DNA of 64,000 nt, taken from Thalassotalea sp. PS06 (GTDB lineage: Bacteria > Pseudomonadota > Gammaproteobacteria > Enterobacterales > Alteromonadaceae). Within the stretch, counting starts at the first letter, position 1. Each line of letters begins with the position of its first letter. The notes beneath the pieces were generated by a model. That model was not told the origin of the DNA and did not search any database. It saw only the letters and a list, made by a program, of their open reading frames with translations. Location of the stretch: the NCBI RefSeq assembly GCF_007197775.1, contig NZ_CP041638.1, forward strand, positions 1,426,001 through 1,490,000, read 5' to 3'. The translations under genes and the position numbers were made by a program. Of the stretch, positions 18,221 to 26,418 are shown piece after piece.

Positions 18221-18241
18221 AAGTGTCGTGCTTTTGTGAAG
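18221..18241 (-). promoter_or_regulatory. Shared upstream motif, copy 1
   Basis: On the minus strand the site reads CTTCACAAAAGCACGACACTT, ending 43 bp before the DJ-1 start codon. It matches the site at 20925-20945 at 19 of 21 positions and at the same distance. The half-sites TTCACA and ACGACA are about 11 bp apart, a spacing typical for OmpR-family regulators. The adjacent response regulator is the natural candidate. Confidence 0.5.
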
Positions 18242-18270
18242 AAATCGGGCAGGCGCGATATATCGGTGGG

Positions 18271-19542
18271 CTATTTATCGAAATTTAATGTTAAAACAAA
18301 ATGTTTTTTAGTCGCGGAAACCAAAACCTGCCAACCACATACATCACTAATGCGTTTCACTAAACTCAATCCATGGCCAATACCCTGGCTGTTTTGGCCT
18401 TTTTCGCCGCTTTTTAAAAGCTCGGTTGGTGGCGTCTGGTGATAGGCGTTGGTAAAAGTGATGTCGTTGCAGGTGATTTTTATCGTTACCGATTTTCCCG
18501 ATGTATAGTGCACGATATTTGACAAAACATTGTTAAACAATATCGATACGAGATTCTCATTAATGGTTTGATAAACGTCTTGTTCGGCTTCTATTTCAAA
18601 CTCGATATCCTGTCCTTTTGAACTTAGATTAACGTCTGTATTTTGTAATAAGCACTGTTCTAGCAGTTGCGTCAGGTTAGTGTTGCTTAGTTTGGTAGAT
18701 TCATTTCTTGCTAAAGCGAGTAAGATTTCGGTGGTTTGTTCTAACCGGAGATTGGCGTCATGTAATGTGTGCCAGTCGCTCTGTGACACTTCAGAAAAAG
18801 GCTTTGCTAAAAGGTTTTTCGCAATGGTAACCGGCGTTCTAATTTCGTGGCTCACATCTTTGGTAAAGTTGGCTTCTCTGGCCCAGGCTTGAACCAAGCG
18901 CTCAAAAGCATCTTTTATTCGGGCTGCCAAGGTACCAATTTCGTTATTCGGGTAGTGGCCTTGAACTTGAATGTCTTCAATGCGTTGGTGTTTACTTACT
19001 TGCTCGGCTAATCGATTAAGCGGATGGGTGATTCTTCTGGCCTTAAAAATAGCGACAACGGCAACAACCAGACAACAACACAAACTTAATAACGCCAGCA
19101 TCCATAAAATTCTCGGCAGAAAATCACGGCTGACTTCAAATCCAGCGACGTCTGCGGATAACACATAGGTTTGGTTTTCGATGGTAAATAACTGCAAGTG
19201 AATGGTTCTGCCGTCGGGATAATCAAATTCAACCTTATCCGGCTTTTGTTGCTTTTCTTTCTTAAACTGTGGCGGTAATCCTTGCCAATTAAGGTGCAAT
19301 GTCATGTAAGAGGAGCGAGGCTGAACTATCTCACCAGTGGCTTTGTAAACTTCTTGAATATATGCCGCTTCATCCATTACCTGACGATTAAAAATATTGT
19401 CTTCCACCACCCATGAATAAATTAATAAAAGTGTGCTGTAAAACAGGGTAATGATCAGCACAACAGATACCAGCAACTTACTGATGGCGGTGTTTATCGA
19501 TCCACTCTTTGCGGTTAGGGCTGGTTTATTGATTGGCTTCAT
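18271..19542 (-). CDS. Sensor histidine kinase
   Basis: The product has 423 residues. Two transmembrane segments (about 20-45 and 160-185) flank a periplasmic sensor region of about 115 residues. A HAMP linker follows. The dimerisation/phosphoacceptor box is FTKDVSHEIRTPVTIAKN, and the ATPase domain has N-box NNVLSNIVHYTS and G-box GIGHGLSLVKRI. The start lies 6 bp after the response regulator stop, so the two are cotranscribed. The signal is unknown. Confidence 0.93.
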   Translation of the reverse strand: MKPINKPALTAKSGSINTAISKLLVSVVLIITLFYSTLLLIYSWVVEDNIFNRQVMDEAAYIQEVYKATGEIVQPRSSYMTLHLNWQGLPPQFKKEKQQKPDKVEFDYPDGRTIHLQLFTIENQTYVLSADVAGFEVSRDFLPRILWMLALLSLCCCLVVAVVAIFKARRITHPLNRLAEQVSKHQRIEDIQVQGHYPNNEIGTLAARIKDAFERLVQAWAREANFTKDVSHEIRTPVTIAKNLLAKPFSEVSQSDWHTLHDANLRLEQTTEILLALARNESTKLSNTNLTQLLEQCLLQNTDVNLSSKGQDIEFEIEAEQDVYQTINENLVSILFNNVLSNIVHYTSGKSVTIKITCNDITFTNAYHQTPPTELLKSGEKGQNSQGIGHGLSLVKRISDVCGWQVLVSATKKHFVLTLNFDK

Positions 19543-19548
19543 AGATTT

Positions 19549-20241
19549 CTATTCGTTAATGACCAGCTTAAAGCCGATACCATGCACGGTTTTGATCATC
19601 GCTTGTTCGAAAGGTTTATCGACGCCATTTCTCAGGGTATAAATGTGGCTGCGTACCGCGTCGGTTTCCGGGGCATCGTCTCCCCATACTTTTTGAACCA
19701 ACTCTCTTTTGCTAACCGCATTAGGATAAGCCATAACCAGAATTTCTAAAATGGTAAAATCCGTTTGCGATAACGAGATAGCCTGGCCCTGGCGCTGAAC
19801 CGTTTTTTGCCCGGTGTCCAGCGTTAGCTCGCCTACGGCGGTGATTTTTTCTTGATGGAGTTTCACTCTCCGACTTAGCGCTAAGCAGCGCATGTATACT
19901 TCTTCTAACGCAAAGGGTTTGGTAAGGTAATCATCGGCGCCTTTTTCAAAACCTTGTAATTTATCGTTTAGGCTGTCTCGAGCGGTCAACATCAGAACCG
20001 GCAAGTGATGCTTCGCATGATTTTTCAATTGCCCACACAAATCGTATCCATCAGCATCAGGCAGCATTAAATCTAAAATAACCAAGTCAAACACATTGTT
20101 TTGTATCAGGTTTAATGCCACTTTACCGCTCGCAGCATAATCGACCAAAACGCCTTTTTGTTCCAGATAAGCCACAACCTGACTGGCAATCTCTTGATTG
20201 TCCTCAACCAGCAGGACGGATAGCTTGTATGTTGACATCAT
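19549..20241 (-). CDS. OmpR-family response regulator
   Basis: The product has 230 residues. The receiver domain has acidic pocket residues (VEDNQ), phospho-acceptor Asp in VILDLMLPDADGY and Lys in LTKPFALEEV. The C-terminal winged helix contains TDFTILEILVMAYPNAVSKRE. A strong AAGGAG site precedes ATG. It pairs with the kinase at 18271. The 227 bp upstream to the NTF2-like gene hold no supported gene. Confidence 0.94.
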   Translation of the reverse strand: MMSTYKLSVLLVEDNQEIASQVVAYLEQKGVLVDYAASGKVALNLIQNNVFDLVILDLMLPDADGYDLCGQLKNHAKHHLPVLMLTARDSLNDKLQGFEKGADDYLTKPFALEEVYMRCLALSRRVKLHQEKITAVGELTLDTGQKTVQRQGQAISLSQTDFTILEILVMAYPNAVSKRELVQKVWGDDAPETDAVRSHIYTLRNGVDKPFEQAMIKTVHGIGFKLVINE

Positions 20242-20467
20242 AGGCTCCTTAATGATGCTTTATGCGCGACATATACATTTTTCTGTGGCGGCGTATTCAT
20301 CTCGTGTCGAGGATTCTCCACTGGTATTGTAATGGTTAAGGTAAACCTAAACGTTAGTTCAAGTGGAGTAAACCCCCACCAGTCAGTGTTATTTATCGTG
20401 GCCAGGTAGCTTGAACTGAAATCACAACTATAACCATAACCTGAACAATACTTTTGCAGTGCCAGGT

Positions 20468-20881
20468 TTACCAATACTCTTTAACGAGTGCGATTTTACC
20501 TTGATTGAACTCGAACAAGCGCATTAATGGCCGCTCGTCGATGTCTGTTTTACCATTGTTGATTGTTGTCGAGATAAAGGCCACGGTTATCGCGTCAGAA
20601 CCAACAATTTTTGTAGTTATGACGGAATCCATCGCATCTACAGCCCCTAAATATCGAGATAAACCCTCGATAAATTGCGCCTTGGTTAAATCGGCATTGA
20701 AATTCGGGTGTTGATAACGCATGTCATCCCCAAGCAATGCCGCAACCTTATCAATATCTTTTTGAGATGCGCCTTTTACTTTGGTCGCATCCGTTAATTG
20801 GATAAATTTTTCAACCAGCTCAATATTTTCTGCGAATGATACAAACGGTAAAAATATAAATAATGCCAAGAGTTTATACAT
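20468..20881 (-). CDS. Periplasmic SnoaL/NTF2-like protein
   Basis: The product has 137 residues, with a signal peptide ending at FVSFAEN and one NTF2/SnoaL-like domain. The segment MRYQHPNFNADLTKAQFIEGL is typical of this fold. Function is unknown; such proteins bind small ligands or act as isomerases. It has an AAGGA site. Its promoter carries the same 21-bp motif found before the DJ-1 gene, which links it to the neighbouring two-component system. It is single-domain and not closely like the two-domain proteins of the island. Confidence 0.72.
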   Translation of the reverse strand: MYKLLALFIFLPFVSFAENIELVEKFIQLTDATKVKGASQKDIDKVAALLGDDMRYQHPNFNADLTKAQFIEGLSRYLGAVDAMDSVITTKIVGSDAITVAFISTTINNGKTDIDERPLMRLFEFNQGKIALVKEYW

Positions 20882-20924
20882 GTTTTTCCTTGACCGTATA
20901 ACGATTGCTATACATTAACCGAAA

Positions 20925-20945
20925 AAGTGTCGTAATTTTGTGAAG
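20925..20945 (-). promoter_or_regulatory. Shared upstream motif, copy 2
   Basis: The minus-strand sequence is CTTCACAAAATTACGACACTT, ending 44 bp before the start codon of the NTF2-like gene. A weaker partial relative, AATTACGACAGTTTT, lies on the opposite strand at 22306-22320 upstream of the GlpQ-type gene. Confidence 0.5.
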
Positions 20946-21146
20946 CTTGCACTTTTTGTCATGATGATAGTACACACGGCTTCCTTGTCGGTATTCATAA
21001 ATCAAATCGCATTGAGTACATTGGTAATGCGAGGTGTCCACATCATCATGATTGCGGCAACAACTCCGATCAAGGGCACTGAGTTTCCTAAAGAATTTAG
21101 CAATATCGAATATGTTTCAAAACATATGTACAGGGTGATAGCTGTA

Positions 21147-22220
21147 TCATTCATTATCCCGATAATAGGCACTAACGTCAGGATAATCGGTAAAAATACC
21201 GTCGATACTCAGTTCCTTAAAAAACAGCTGATGCAGCTGCTTGAAGCTAGTGGTGCAGTTTGGTAGCTTGTCGCGCCGAAATGTGAAGGCGTGAACCATA
21301 AGACCGCTATTTTGAGCTTGTTGTATCCAGCGCTTTCCGCCCTGATACGAGCAGTCATCGGCAAATACGTGTTTTACATTAATACCAATACCCTGGGCGT
21401 AACTGGCGATCTCCTTCAGTCCAGAATCCTCTGCCATGCGTTGATAATTAAACGCCTGGGATTTGCCATCAACATTCTGATAAGCCTGTTGCCAGCCATT
21501 TTCGCCAATCAATTGTACGATAGGAATATACCAGTTCGCGTTATCGAGTTTGCCCCTGAGCTTGGTCAGTGCCTTAGCATCAAAACTTTGAATGATAATC
21601 GGCGTGTCCGCTAATTGCTGCTGTGCATCCATCAGCTGATTATAGAGTTTGCTGGTGATGTCCTTACCTTGCTCCTGGTGCATTTGTGGCGCTTTGATTT
21701 CAATGTACAGACCAACGGGGGCCTCCCGGGTCAAATTTAAGCGTTGGATAAACTCGATTTCTTCTTCGAAGGTAGGGATCTTCATTGACAGCTCCGAAGG
21801 AGCGGCGGCAAAAGTACTAAATGGCAGTCTAGCACCGGGGCTTTCAGTAGAAAGCAACTCTAACTGACGAATTTCGTCTAGGGTAAAGTCGATTACATAG
21901 TAATTATTATCCGCTCGTTTTTTGTCGGGAAACTTATCAACGACATCGGTTTTGTCCTGCAATGTCAGGTCATGAAAGACAATCAGGTGATTGTCTTTGG
22001 TCATCACCAAATCCTGCTCGAGAAAGTCTGCCTTCATGGCATGGGCCAGTGCTTTGCTGGCCAGCGTGTGCTCTGGTAAATAGCCGCTGGCACCACGATG
22101 GGCAATGATCATCGGCTTGTCACTTACCCCTGCAGCCTGAAGCTTTGCGCTTATCGGTATGATAAGGGCTGCTTCTATCAACAAAATGCTGTACCACATC
22201 GTAGGAAATCTAAGAGTCAT
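21147..22220 (-). CDS. GlpQ-type glycerophosphodiester phosphodiesterase
   Basis: The product has 357 residues from the ATG at 22220, which has a GGAG site; an upstream TTG is less likely. A signal peptide points to the periplasm. The GDPD signature MIIAHRGASGYLPEHTL is followed by EQDLVMTKDNHLIVFHDLTL, giving the expected His, Glu and Asp residues. The enzyme cleaves glycerophosphodiesters to glycerol-3-phosphate and an alcohol. The C-terminal FTDYPDVSAYY fits the GlpQ branch. It appears monocistronic. The 304 bp upstream hold only the weak motif at 22306. Confidence 0.92.
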   Translation of the reverse strand: MTLRFPTMWYSILLIEAALIIPISAKLQAAGVSDKPMIIAHRGASGYLPEHTLASKALAHAMKADFLEQDLVMTKDNHLIVFHDLTLQDKTDVVDKFPDKKRADNNYYVIDFTLDEIRQLELLSTESPGARLPFSTFAAAPSELSMKIPTFEEEIEFIQRLNLTREAPVGLYIEIKAPQMHQEQGKDITSKLYNQLMDAQQQLADTPIIIQSFDAKALTKLRGKLDNANWYIPIVQLIGENGWQQAYQNVDGKSQAFNYQRMAEDSGLKEIASYAQGIGINVKHVFADDCSYQGGKRWIQQAQNSGLMVHAFTFRRDKLPNCTTSFKQLHQLFFKELSIDGIFTDYPDVSAYYRDNE

Positions 22221-22524
22221 AATCTCCAAAAACCACTAACTTTTAATGTTTAACTCACTCAGTCAGAGCACAGGAAGACGTAATTAAAGCTAGGCGATTT
22301 ATACGAATTACGACAGTTTTAAAGGTATTTAGCGGCACTATTTATTATTGAGGCTCTATGGTTCTCACTAATCTTTATTGCTGGAAAGGTAAGAAATAAT
22401 GAGCCTATTGGTAAGGTTCCTGACTTTTGTCTATCTCTAAATCCATAGAAAAACGTTGTTGGTGATTCATTTCAAGTGGCGCTAACGGGGTGGTCAGTTT
22501 TTCGAGGTTTAAATCTGCCGTGTT

Positions 22525-23400
22525 TTATTTAAGTTGATAAAAATTACGAGCGGTTTCAACACGTATTTGCTGGCTTTGCCTGATATCTAGTCCTGCACAT
22601 AGTGTTTGCCATGAATGTATCAATTGGTCGAAACCCATATGCAGTTTATCGACGGGAAAGTTAGAGCCCAGCATGCAGCGTTCAGCCCCGAATATGTCGA
22701 TCGCAGCGTTGGCATATTTAAGAAAATTTTGCTGATTGAAATTATGGGTGAACATTGAAAAGCCTGATAGCTTAATATGGCAGTTTTTGAGGCTAGCAAA
22801 TTGTCTCATTGCAAGTTGCCATCGGGAAAATCCGTCAGCGCTTTGATCCCAGGGAGAGGCAAAATGACACAATACCACTTTCAGCTCTGGAACTTGGCGA
22901 AGCGCTTGAAAAACGCTTTGGTATTGCTCCTCGGTGAGTTGAAGATCGAACGTAAGACCTCGGTCACTGATTAATGACCAGCCAGATAACCATTCTTCGC
23001 TTACAAATTCTGGTAATAAATGATTTTCTGTCGGGCTTTTACCAATCATATGCCGCACGCCTTTTACATGCGGACAGACGCTCTGATCGAGTAATTGCTG
23101 CTCGAGATTTTTTTGGCGCACGTCAACGGCCGCAACAATGGCGCCTATGGGCGCTCCTTGTTCTATATAAGTTTCTATTAACTGGCTCTCACGAACATTA
23201 TGTTCTTCTATACAACCAACCTGAATATGCACACTTGTTGTAATTGATTGTTGATGGTCGCTCTGATAATCCTTAGGTAAGTAATTTTTCCTGATAGGGT
23301 CAGGCTGACCAAAAAAACGCTTACTGCCCCTGGCCTCTAGCCAGGGGTAAGATATCTCACCCATATCCCACAGGTGGTGATGGGAGTCGATGAACGTCAT
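22525..23400 (-). CDS. Fuconolactonase-like amidohydrolase (COG3618 type)
   Basis: The product is a 291-residue TIM-barrel metal-dependent hydrolase. It opens with the HxH motif in FIDSHHHLWDMG and ends with GSNFPVDKL, a subgroup variant that replaces the usual metal-binding Asp with Asn. Relatives hydrolyse sugar lactones or 2-pyrone-4,6-dicarboxylate, so a lactone intermediate is plausible. It is the last gene of the minus-strand island operon, 3 bp after the upstream NTF2-like gene. Confidence 0.83.
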   Translation of the reverse strand: MTFIDSHHHLWDMGEISYPWLEARGSKRFFGQPDPIRKNYLPKDYQSDHQQSITTSVHIQVGCIEEHNVRESQLIETYIEQGAPIGAIVAAVDVRQKNLEQQLLDQSVCPHVKGVRHMIGKSPTENHLLPEFVSEEWLSGWSLISDRGLTFDLQLTEEQYQSVFQALRQVPELKVVLCHFASPWDQSADGFSRWQLAMRQFASLKNCHIKLSGFSMFTHNFNQQNFLKYANAAIDIFGAERCMLGSNFPVDKLHMGFDQLIHSWQTLCAGLDIRQSQQIRVETARNFYQLK

Positions 23401-23403
23401 TTG

Positions 23404-24252
23404 TTAGCGGTCAAACAGCGTTGAAGCCGGAAAGCGTTTCTGGAATGCCAATACATCGGTAGTGGTGAGCTCTTCGTTAACCTTGCCATGGTGAAAGTTA
23501 AGCAGTGTTGTCATTGGCACACGGATCCGTTGTCCCGCATCGTCGCCATCAAGATACCATTTAACTGCAGCCTTATTTTGCTCAACGATGACGTGTTCAA
23601 GTTGCACAAAGACACGGGTAAGGTGATTAAATTTAGCAAGTACAAAATCAAACAGTCCATCGCCATTCACTTCGCTTTCAATAGTTGGCAGTTTGATTTT
23701 TGCATTTTCGTCGTAAACCTGTTGTATGGTGTGCAACTCACTTTTCGCCCACACAGACCACCACAGATCAAGCAATTGGCTGGTTGAAGAGTCAGCGTTA
23801 CAAATACTCGACGGCTTCACTAATTCCGATTGCAGATGGTCCTGCTGATCGTAATCGGCAATGATCAGAGGGTCCGGTGTCGGCAACTGTTTTATTAATG
23901 AAGCTTCGTCAATTCCAGAGGCGTCCGCCAACGCGAGCGTGTCTATGGTGGCAGATGCAGATTTTATCACTTTGTTATTGGTTTCAAGCCAAAACGTGTA
24001 GTGAATATCTTTATTGGTTACCGGTTGTATAAATGTCAGATCAATGGCCATGAATTGATCCTGGTGAATCATTTTCGTTTGTTTTAATTCACAGCGGCCT
24101 GCAATAGATAACCAGTGTTGAGGCACCGAGCGAAGCTGATCTTCGCCATAGTGGTTTTTGTTGTGTTGCTGCCAGGCTGACGAGTGCAGCAGGTTGTCTG
24201 TAAACACCGCAATATCGCCACGACAAAAAGTGTTGATCAAGGCTGTTAACAT
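23404..24252 (-). CDS. Two-domain NTF2/SnoaL-like protein A
   Basis: The product has 282 residues with two consecutive NTF2-like halves, about 1-125 and 140-275. The second half shows STSQLLDLWWSVWAKSELH and AAVKWYLDGDDAGQRIRVPM, typical of the fold. There is no signal peptide, so it is cytoplasmic. It overlaps the upstream gene by 7 bp and precedes the amidohydrolase by 3 bp, so translation is coupled. This is the most diverged of the five two-domain proteins in the island. A catalytic role is inferred from context. Confidence 0.68.
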   Translation of the reverse strand: MLTALINTFCRGDIAVFTDNLLHSSAWQQHNKNHYGEDQLRSVPQHWLSIAGRCELKQTKMIHQDQFMAIDLTFIQPVTNKDIHYTFWLETNNKVIKSASATIDTLALADASGIDEASLIKQLPTPDPLIIADYDQQDHLQSELVKPSSICNADSSTSQLLDLWWSVWAKSELHTIQQVYDENAKIKLPTIESEVNGDGLFDFVLAKFNHLTRVFVQLEHVIVEQNKAAVKWYLDGDDAGQRIRVPMTTLLNFHHGKVNEELTTTDVLAFQKRFPASTLFDR

Positions 24253-25352
24253 GATGCGACTCCTGTATCTGCATTTGCACGTTGATAATCTTTAATCAAG
24301 TTGGCATAGGCTGCGACTTCGTCAAACACTGTCCATTCCTGTTGTATTTTATTGTCAATAATGCGCAAGTGCGTCGATGCTAAAACAAAGTAATCCTGAC
24401 CGTTAAATTTACTCAGCTTAGAGTCGCCGGAATGAAATGTACCGGCAATCGACCAGCGAATAGCGATATCCTCGCCTTTGTCTTCAAAATCAGTAACACC
24501 TACGTGATCAACGGTAGCTCTGGCGTCCGGTACCTGCGATAAAAAGCGAATCAGAACGCCTTTAATACCAGGAATGCCAACTGCTTCCACGCCGCCTGGC
24601 CATTGCACTTTTGCATTCAGGTGATATAACTCGGCCGCATGGCTAAAGGATTTTTGATTGAATAATTGATCAATCCAGCGGTTTGCTATTGCCAATGCAT
24701 TATCAGCAATTTTCGTCGGCCATTGGTGTTCACTGGGCTCCCCGGCTTTGACTCGTTTAATCTCATTCTGACGCCATTGCTCGAATGTGGCATTGTCGGG
24801 TAATTGTGCGAAATGATGCGCAGCTTCAAGAACATCAAGACCTAGCTGTTTAACCAAGAAACTGTTATCCCGCATTAACCATTCGTAGACGATTTTATTT
24901 TCATAACAGATACAGTCAGCGATGGTCGTAACCCGGCCGGTTTTTCCGGTAGCAGGCCCAAATTCAGAAGGGCCTTTATTGGTCATGATACTGGTAATGC
25001 GGTGCGAAGAGTAATAGCCATACTCTTCTCCCAGATCCCGCCAAATTACGTTTTCGCCAATTAACGAGCGATCGGGGAAAGCACCTATGGTTTTTAGGGT
25101 GTTCTTCACCACAGTTTCAACGTCATCGGAGTAACCACCTAACGTGTGCACCGGACAGTATTCGCCGTAATAATCTACACACAGGCCGATATTCTTTTGT
25201 TCCCAGATTCGGTGGGTTATACGAATAATGTAATCGACAATATCGATAAATTCGGGATCAAACCCTTTTAAAGTCTGTACTTTGTTACCTTCAGGCGATA
25301 AGAGCTCAGGTAAGTTTTTCCAGTAAAGTTGTGTAACCTTTTGCTGCGACAT
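24246..25352 (-). CDS. Two-domain NTF2/SnoaL-like protein B
   Basis: The product has 368 residues from the ATG at 25352; a longer frame would start at a TTG at 25379. The first half (about 25-170) and second half (about 215-355) are both NTF2/SnoaL-like. Landmarks are FPDRSLIGENVIWRDLG in the first and VPDARATVDHVGV in the second. SnoaL relatives are polyketide cyclases, isomerases and lyases. An operator palindrome (25387-25400) lies 35 bp upstream of the start, so this gene may head an internal transcript. Confidence 0.72.
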   Translation of the reverse strand: MSQQKVTQLYWKNLPELLSPEGNKVQTLKGFDPEFIDIVDYIIRITHRIWEQKNIGLCVDYYGEYCPVHTLGGYSDDVETVVKNTLKTIGAFPDRSLIGENVIWRDLGEEYGYYSSHRITSIMTNKGPSEFGPATGKTGRVTTIADCICYENKIVYEWLMRDNSFLVKQLGLDVLEAAHHFAQLPDNATFEQWRQNEIKRVKAGEPSEHQWPTKIADNALAIANRWIDQLFNQKSFSHAAELYHLNAKVQWPGGVEAVGIPGIKGVLIRFLSQVPDARATVDHVGVTDFEDKGEDIAIRWSIAGTFHSGDSKLSKFNGQDYFVLASTHLRIIDNKIQQEWTVFDEVAAYANLIKDYQRANADTGVASC

Positions 25353-25386
25353 AATGATAAAATTCTTGTTATCTTCCAATAAATCA

Positions 25387-25400
25387 TGACTTCGAAGTCA
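25387..25400. promoter_or_regulatory. LacI-type operator palindrome, site 1 (perfect)
   Basis: TGACTTCGAAGTCA is a perfect 14-bp palindrome with central CpG, extended to 16 bp by flanking A and T. It lies between the NTF2-like genes at 24246 and 25442. The symmetry and length fit LacI-family operators, and a LacI-family gene lies at 39102. Confidence 0.75.
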
Positions 25401-25441
25401 TTTTAAGTCAAATCAATAAGTTATGTTTTAGTTAATTGGCA

Positions 25442-26407
25442 TTAAGAGTGCGCTTGATTGAATGTGTCATTCATTATCGCGAAGACATCGAGTCCCATTT
25501 GCTTGCACATATGAATGATATCAATGCCAACCCAGTTCTCGACCAGTAGGCTGCCTTCGCGGCGCCAAATATCCATAACCCGTAATTCTAGATTCTTGCC
25601 ACTTGGCGGTAATCCCAACCAGCCGCCAGCCAAGTGACTGCCGTGCATATGTGGCCAGCCGCCCGTTGCAACGTAATTCCCTTGCTTTACGATGGTAGCT
25701 TTATGGTCAACTACGCGGTCAGGGAAGCTAAAAACAAATGGACCTTGATGGTGGCGACGAAACCCTTCGATACCGCGCGTCGTGCCGATACCTGCCGGGC
25801 CATACCACATAAAATCAGGATGCCAGTAGTTTTCTAGTTTCATGCTTTGCAGTGACTTGCCATCGAAACGACCCAGTTCATCAAGCATGTTCATAACCAG
25901 CTGCTCTGATGCATTTGCCTGCTCAGGGGATTCCTCAGGCGGATTTAAGCCGTCCATCGTCGAAGGCGGCATGATCAGCCCATCATGCCCTAAGCTTTTG
26001 CGAAGCGGATTGACACCGGCTTGATTCATTACATCGAGAAAATCGAGAATAATGTAGTAATCCTTGATTTTACCTTGTTCTAGTTTCACTAGCTCGGTAA
26101 AGCGCAGGTATAAGGTCTTTTGCGTGGCTCTGATATTCAGTAACGGCGCTTTAAAGGTACCGACAAAATAGCCTGTCGCTGCAATCCAGGTACTGCCTTC
26201 ATAGTCACTGGAAAACTCGATAAACGCTTTGCGCTGAATGTCGGGCAATGCAGTTTTAAGTAACTGCCAGTATTGCTTTTGCAGCTCTGAATACCCCTGA
26301 ATTGTATCGATAGGGTAGGAGGCGTGCAGGCGCATATCTTCACAGGCGACATCAGACAAACGCTGTTGCTTGTCCAGGGCTTGATAAAACTGATTGATGA
26401 TAGACAT
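25442..26407 (-). CDS. Two-domain SnoaL-like protein C
   Basis: The product has 321 residues. The N half carries the SnoaL/ester-cyclase pattern GYFVGTFKAPLLNIRAT then LRFTELVKLEQGKI. The C half carries WYGPAGIGTTRGIEGFRRHH and ends with ENWVGIDIIHMCKQMGLDV. These blocks are shared with the proteins at 28168 and 29998, so the three are paralogues. SnoaL-fold enzymes use an Asp base for cyclisation, isomerisation or elimination. A strong AAGGAG site precedes the ATG. It sits 11 bp downstream of the symporter gene. Confidence 0.8.
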   Translation of the reverse strand: MSIINQFYQALDKQQRLSDVACEDMRLHASYPIDTIQGYSELQKQYWQLLKTALPDIQRKAFIEFSSDYEGSTWIAATGYFVGTFKAPLLNIRATQKTLYLRFTELVKLEQGKIKDYYIILDFLDVMNQAGVNPLRKSLGHDGLIMPPSTMDGLNPPEESPEQANASEQLVMNMLDELGRFDGKSLQSMKLENYWHPDFMWYGPAGIGTTRGIEGFRRHHQGPFVFSFPDRVVDHKATIVKQGNYVATGGWPHMHGSHLAGGWLGLPPSGKNLELRVMDIWRREGSLLVENWVGIDIIHMCKQMGLDVFAIMNDTFNQAHS

Positions 26408-26418
26408 GTGTTAACTCC

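Noticed and set aside
20238..20474. 78-codon minus-strand frame between the response regulator and the NTF2-like gene
   Set aside because: It has no good ribosome site, overlaps both neighbours, and its composition looks non-coding.
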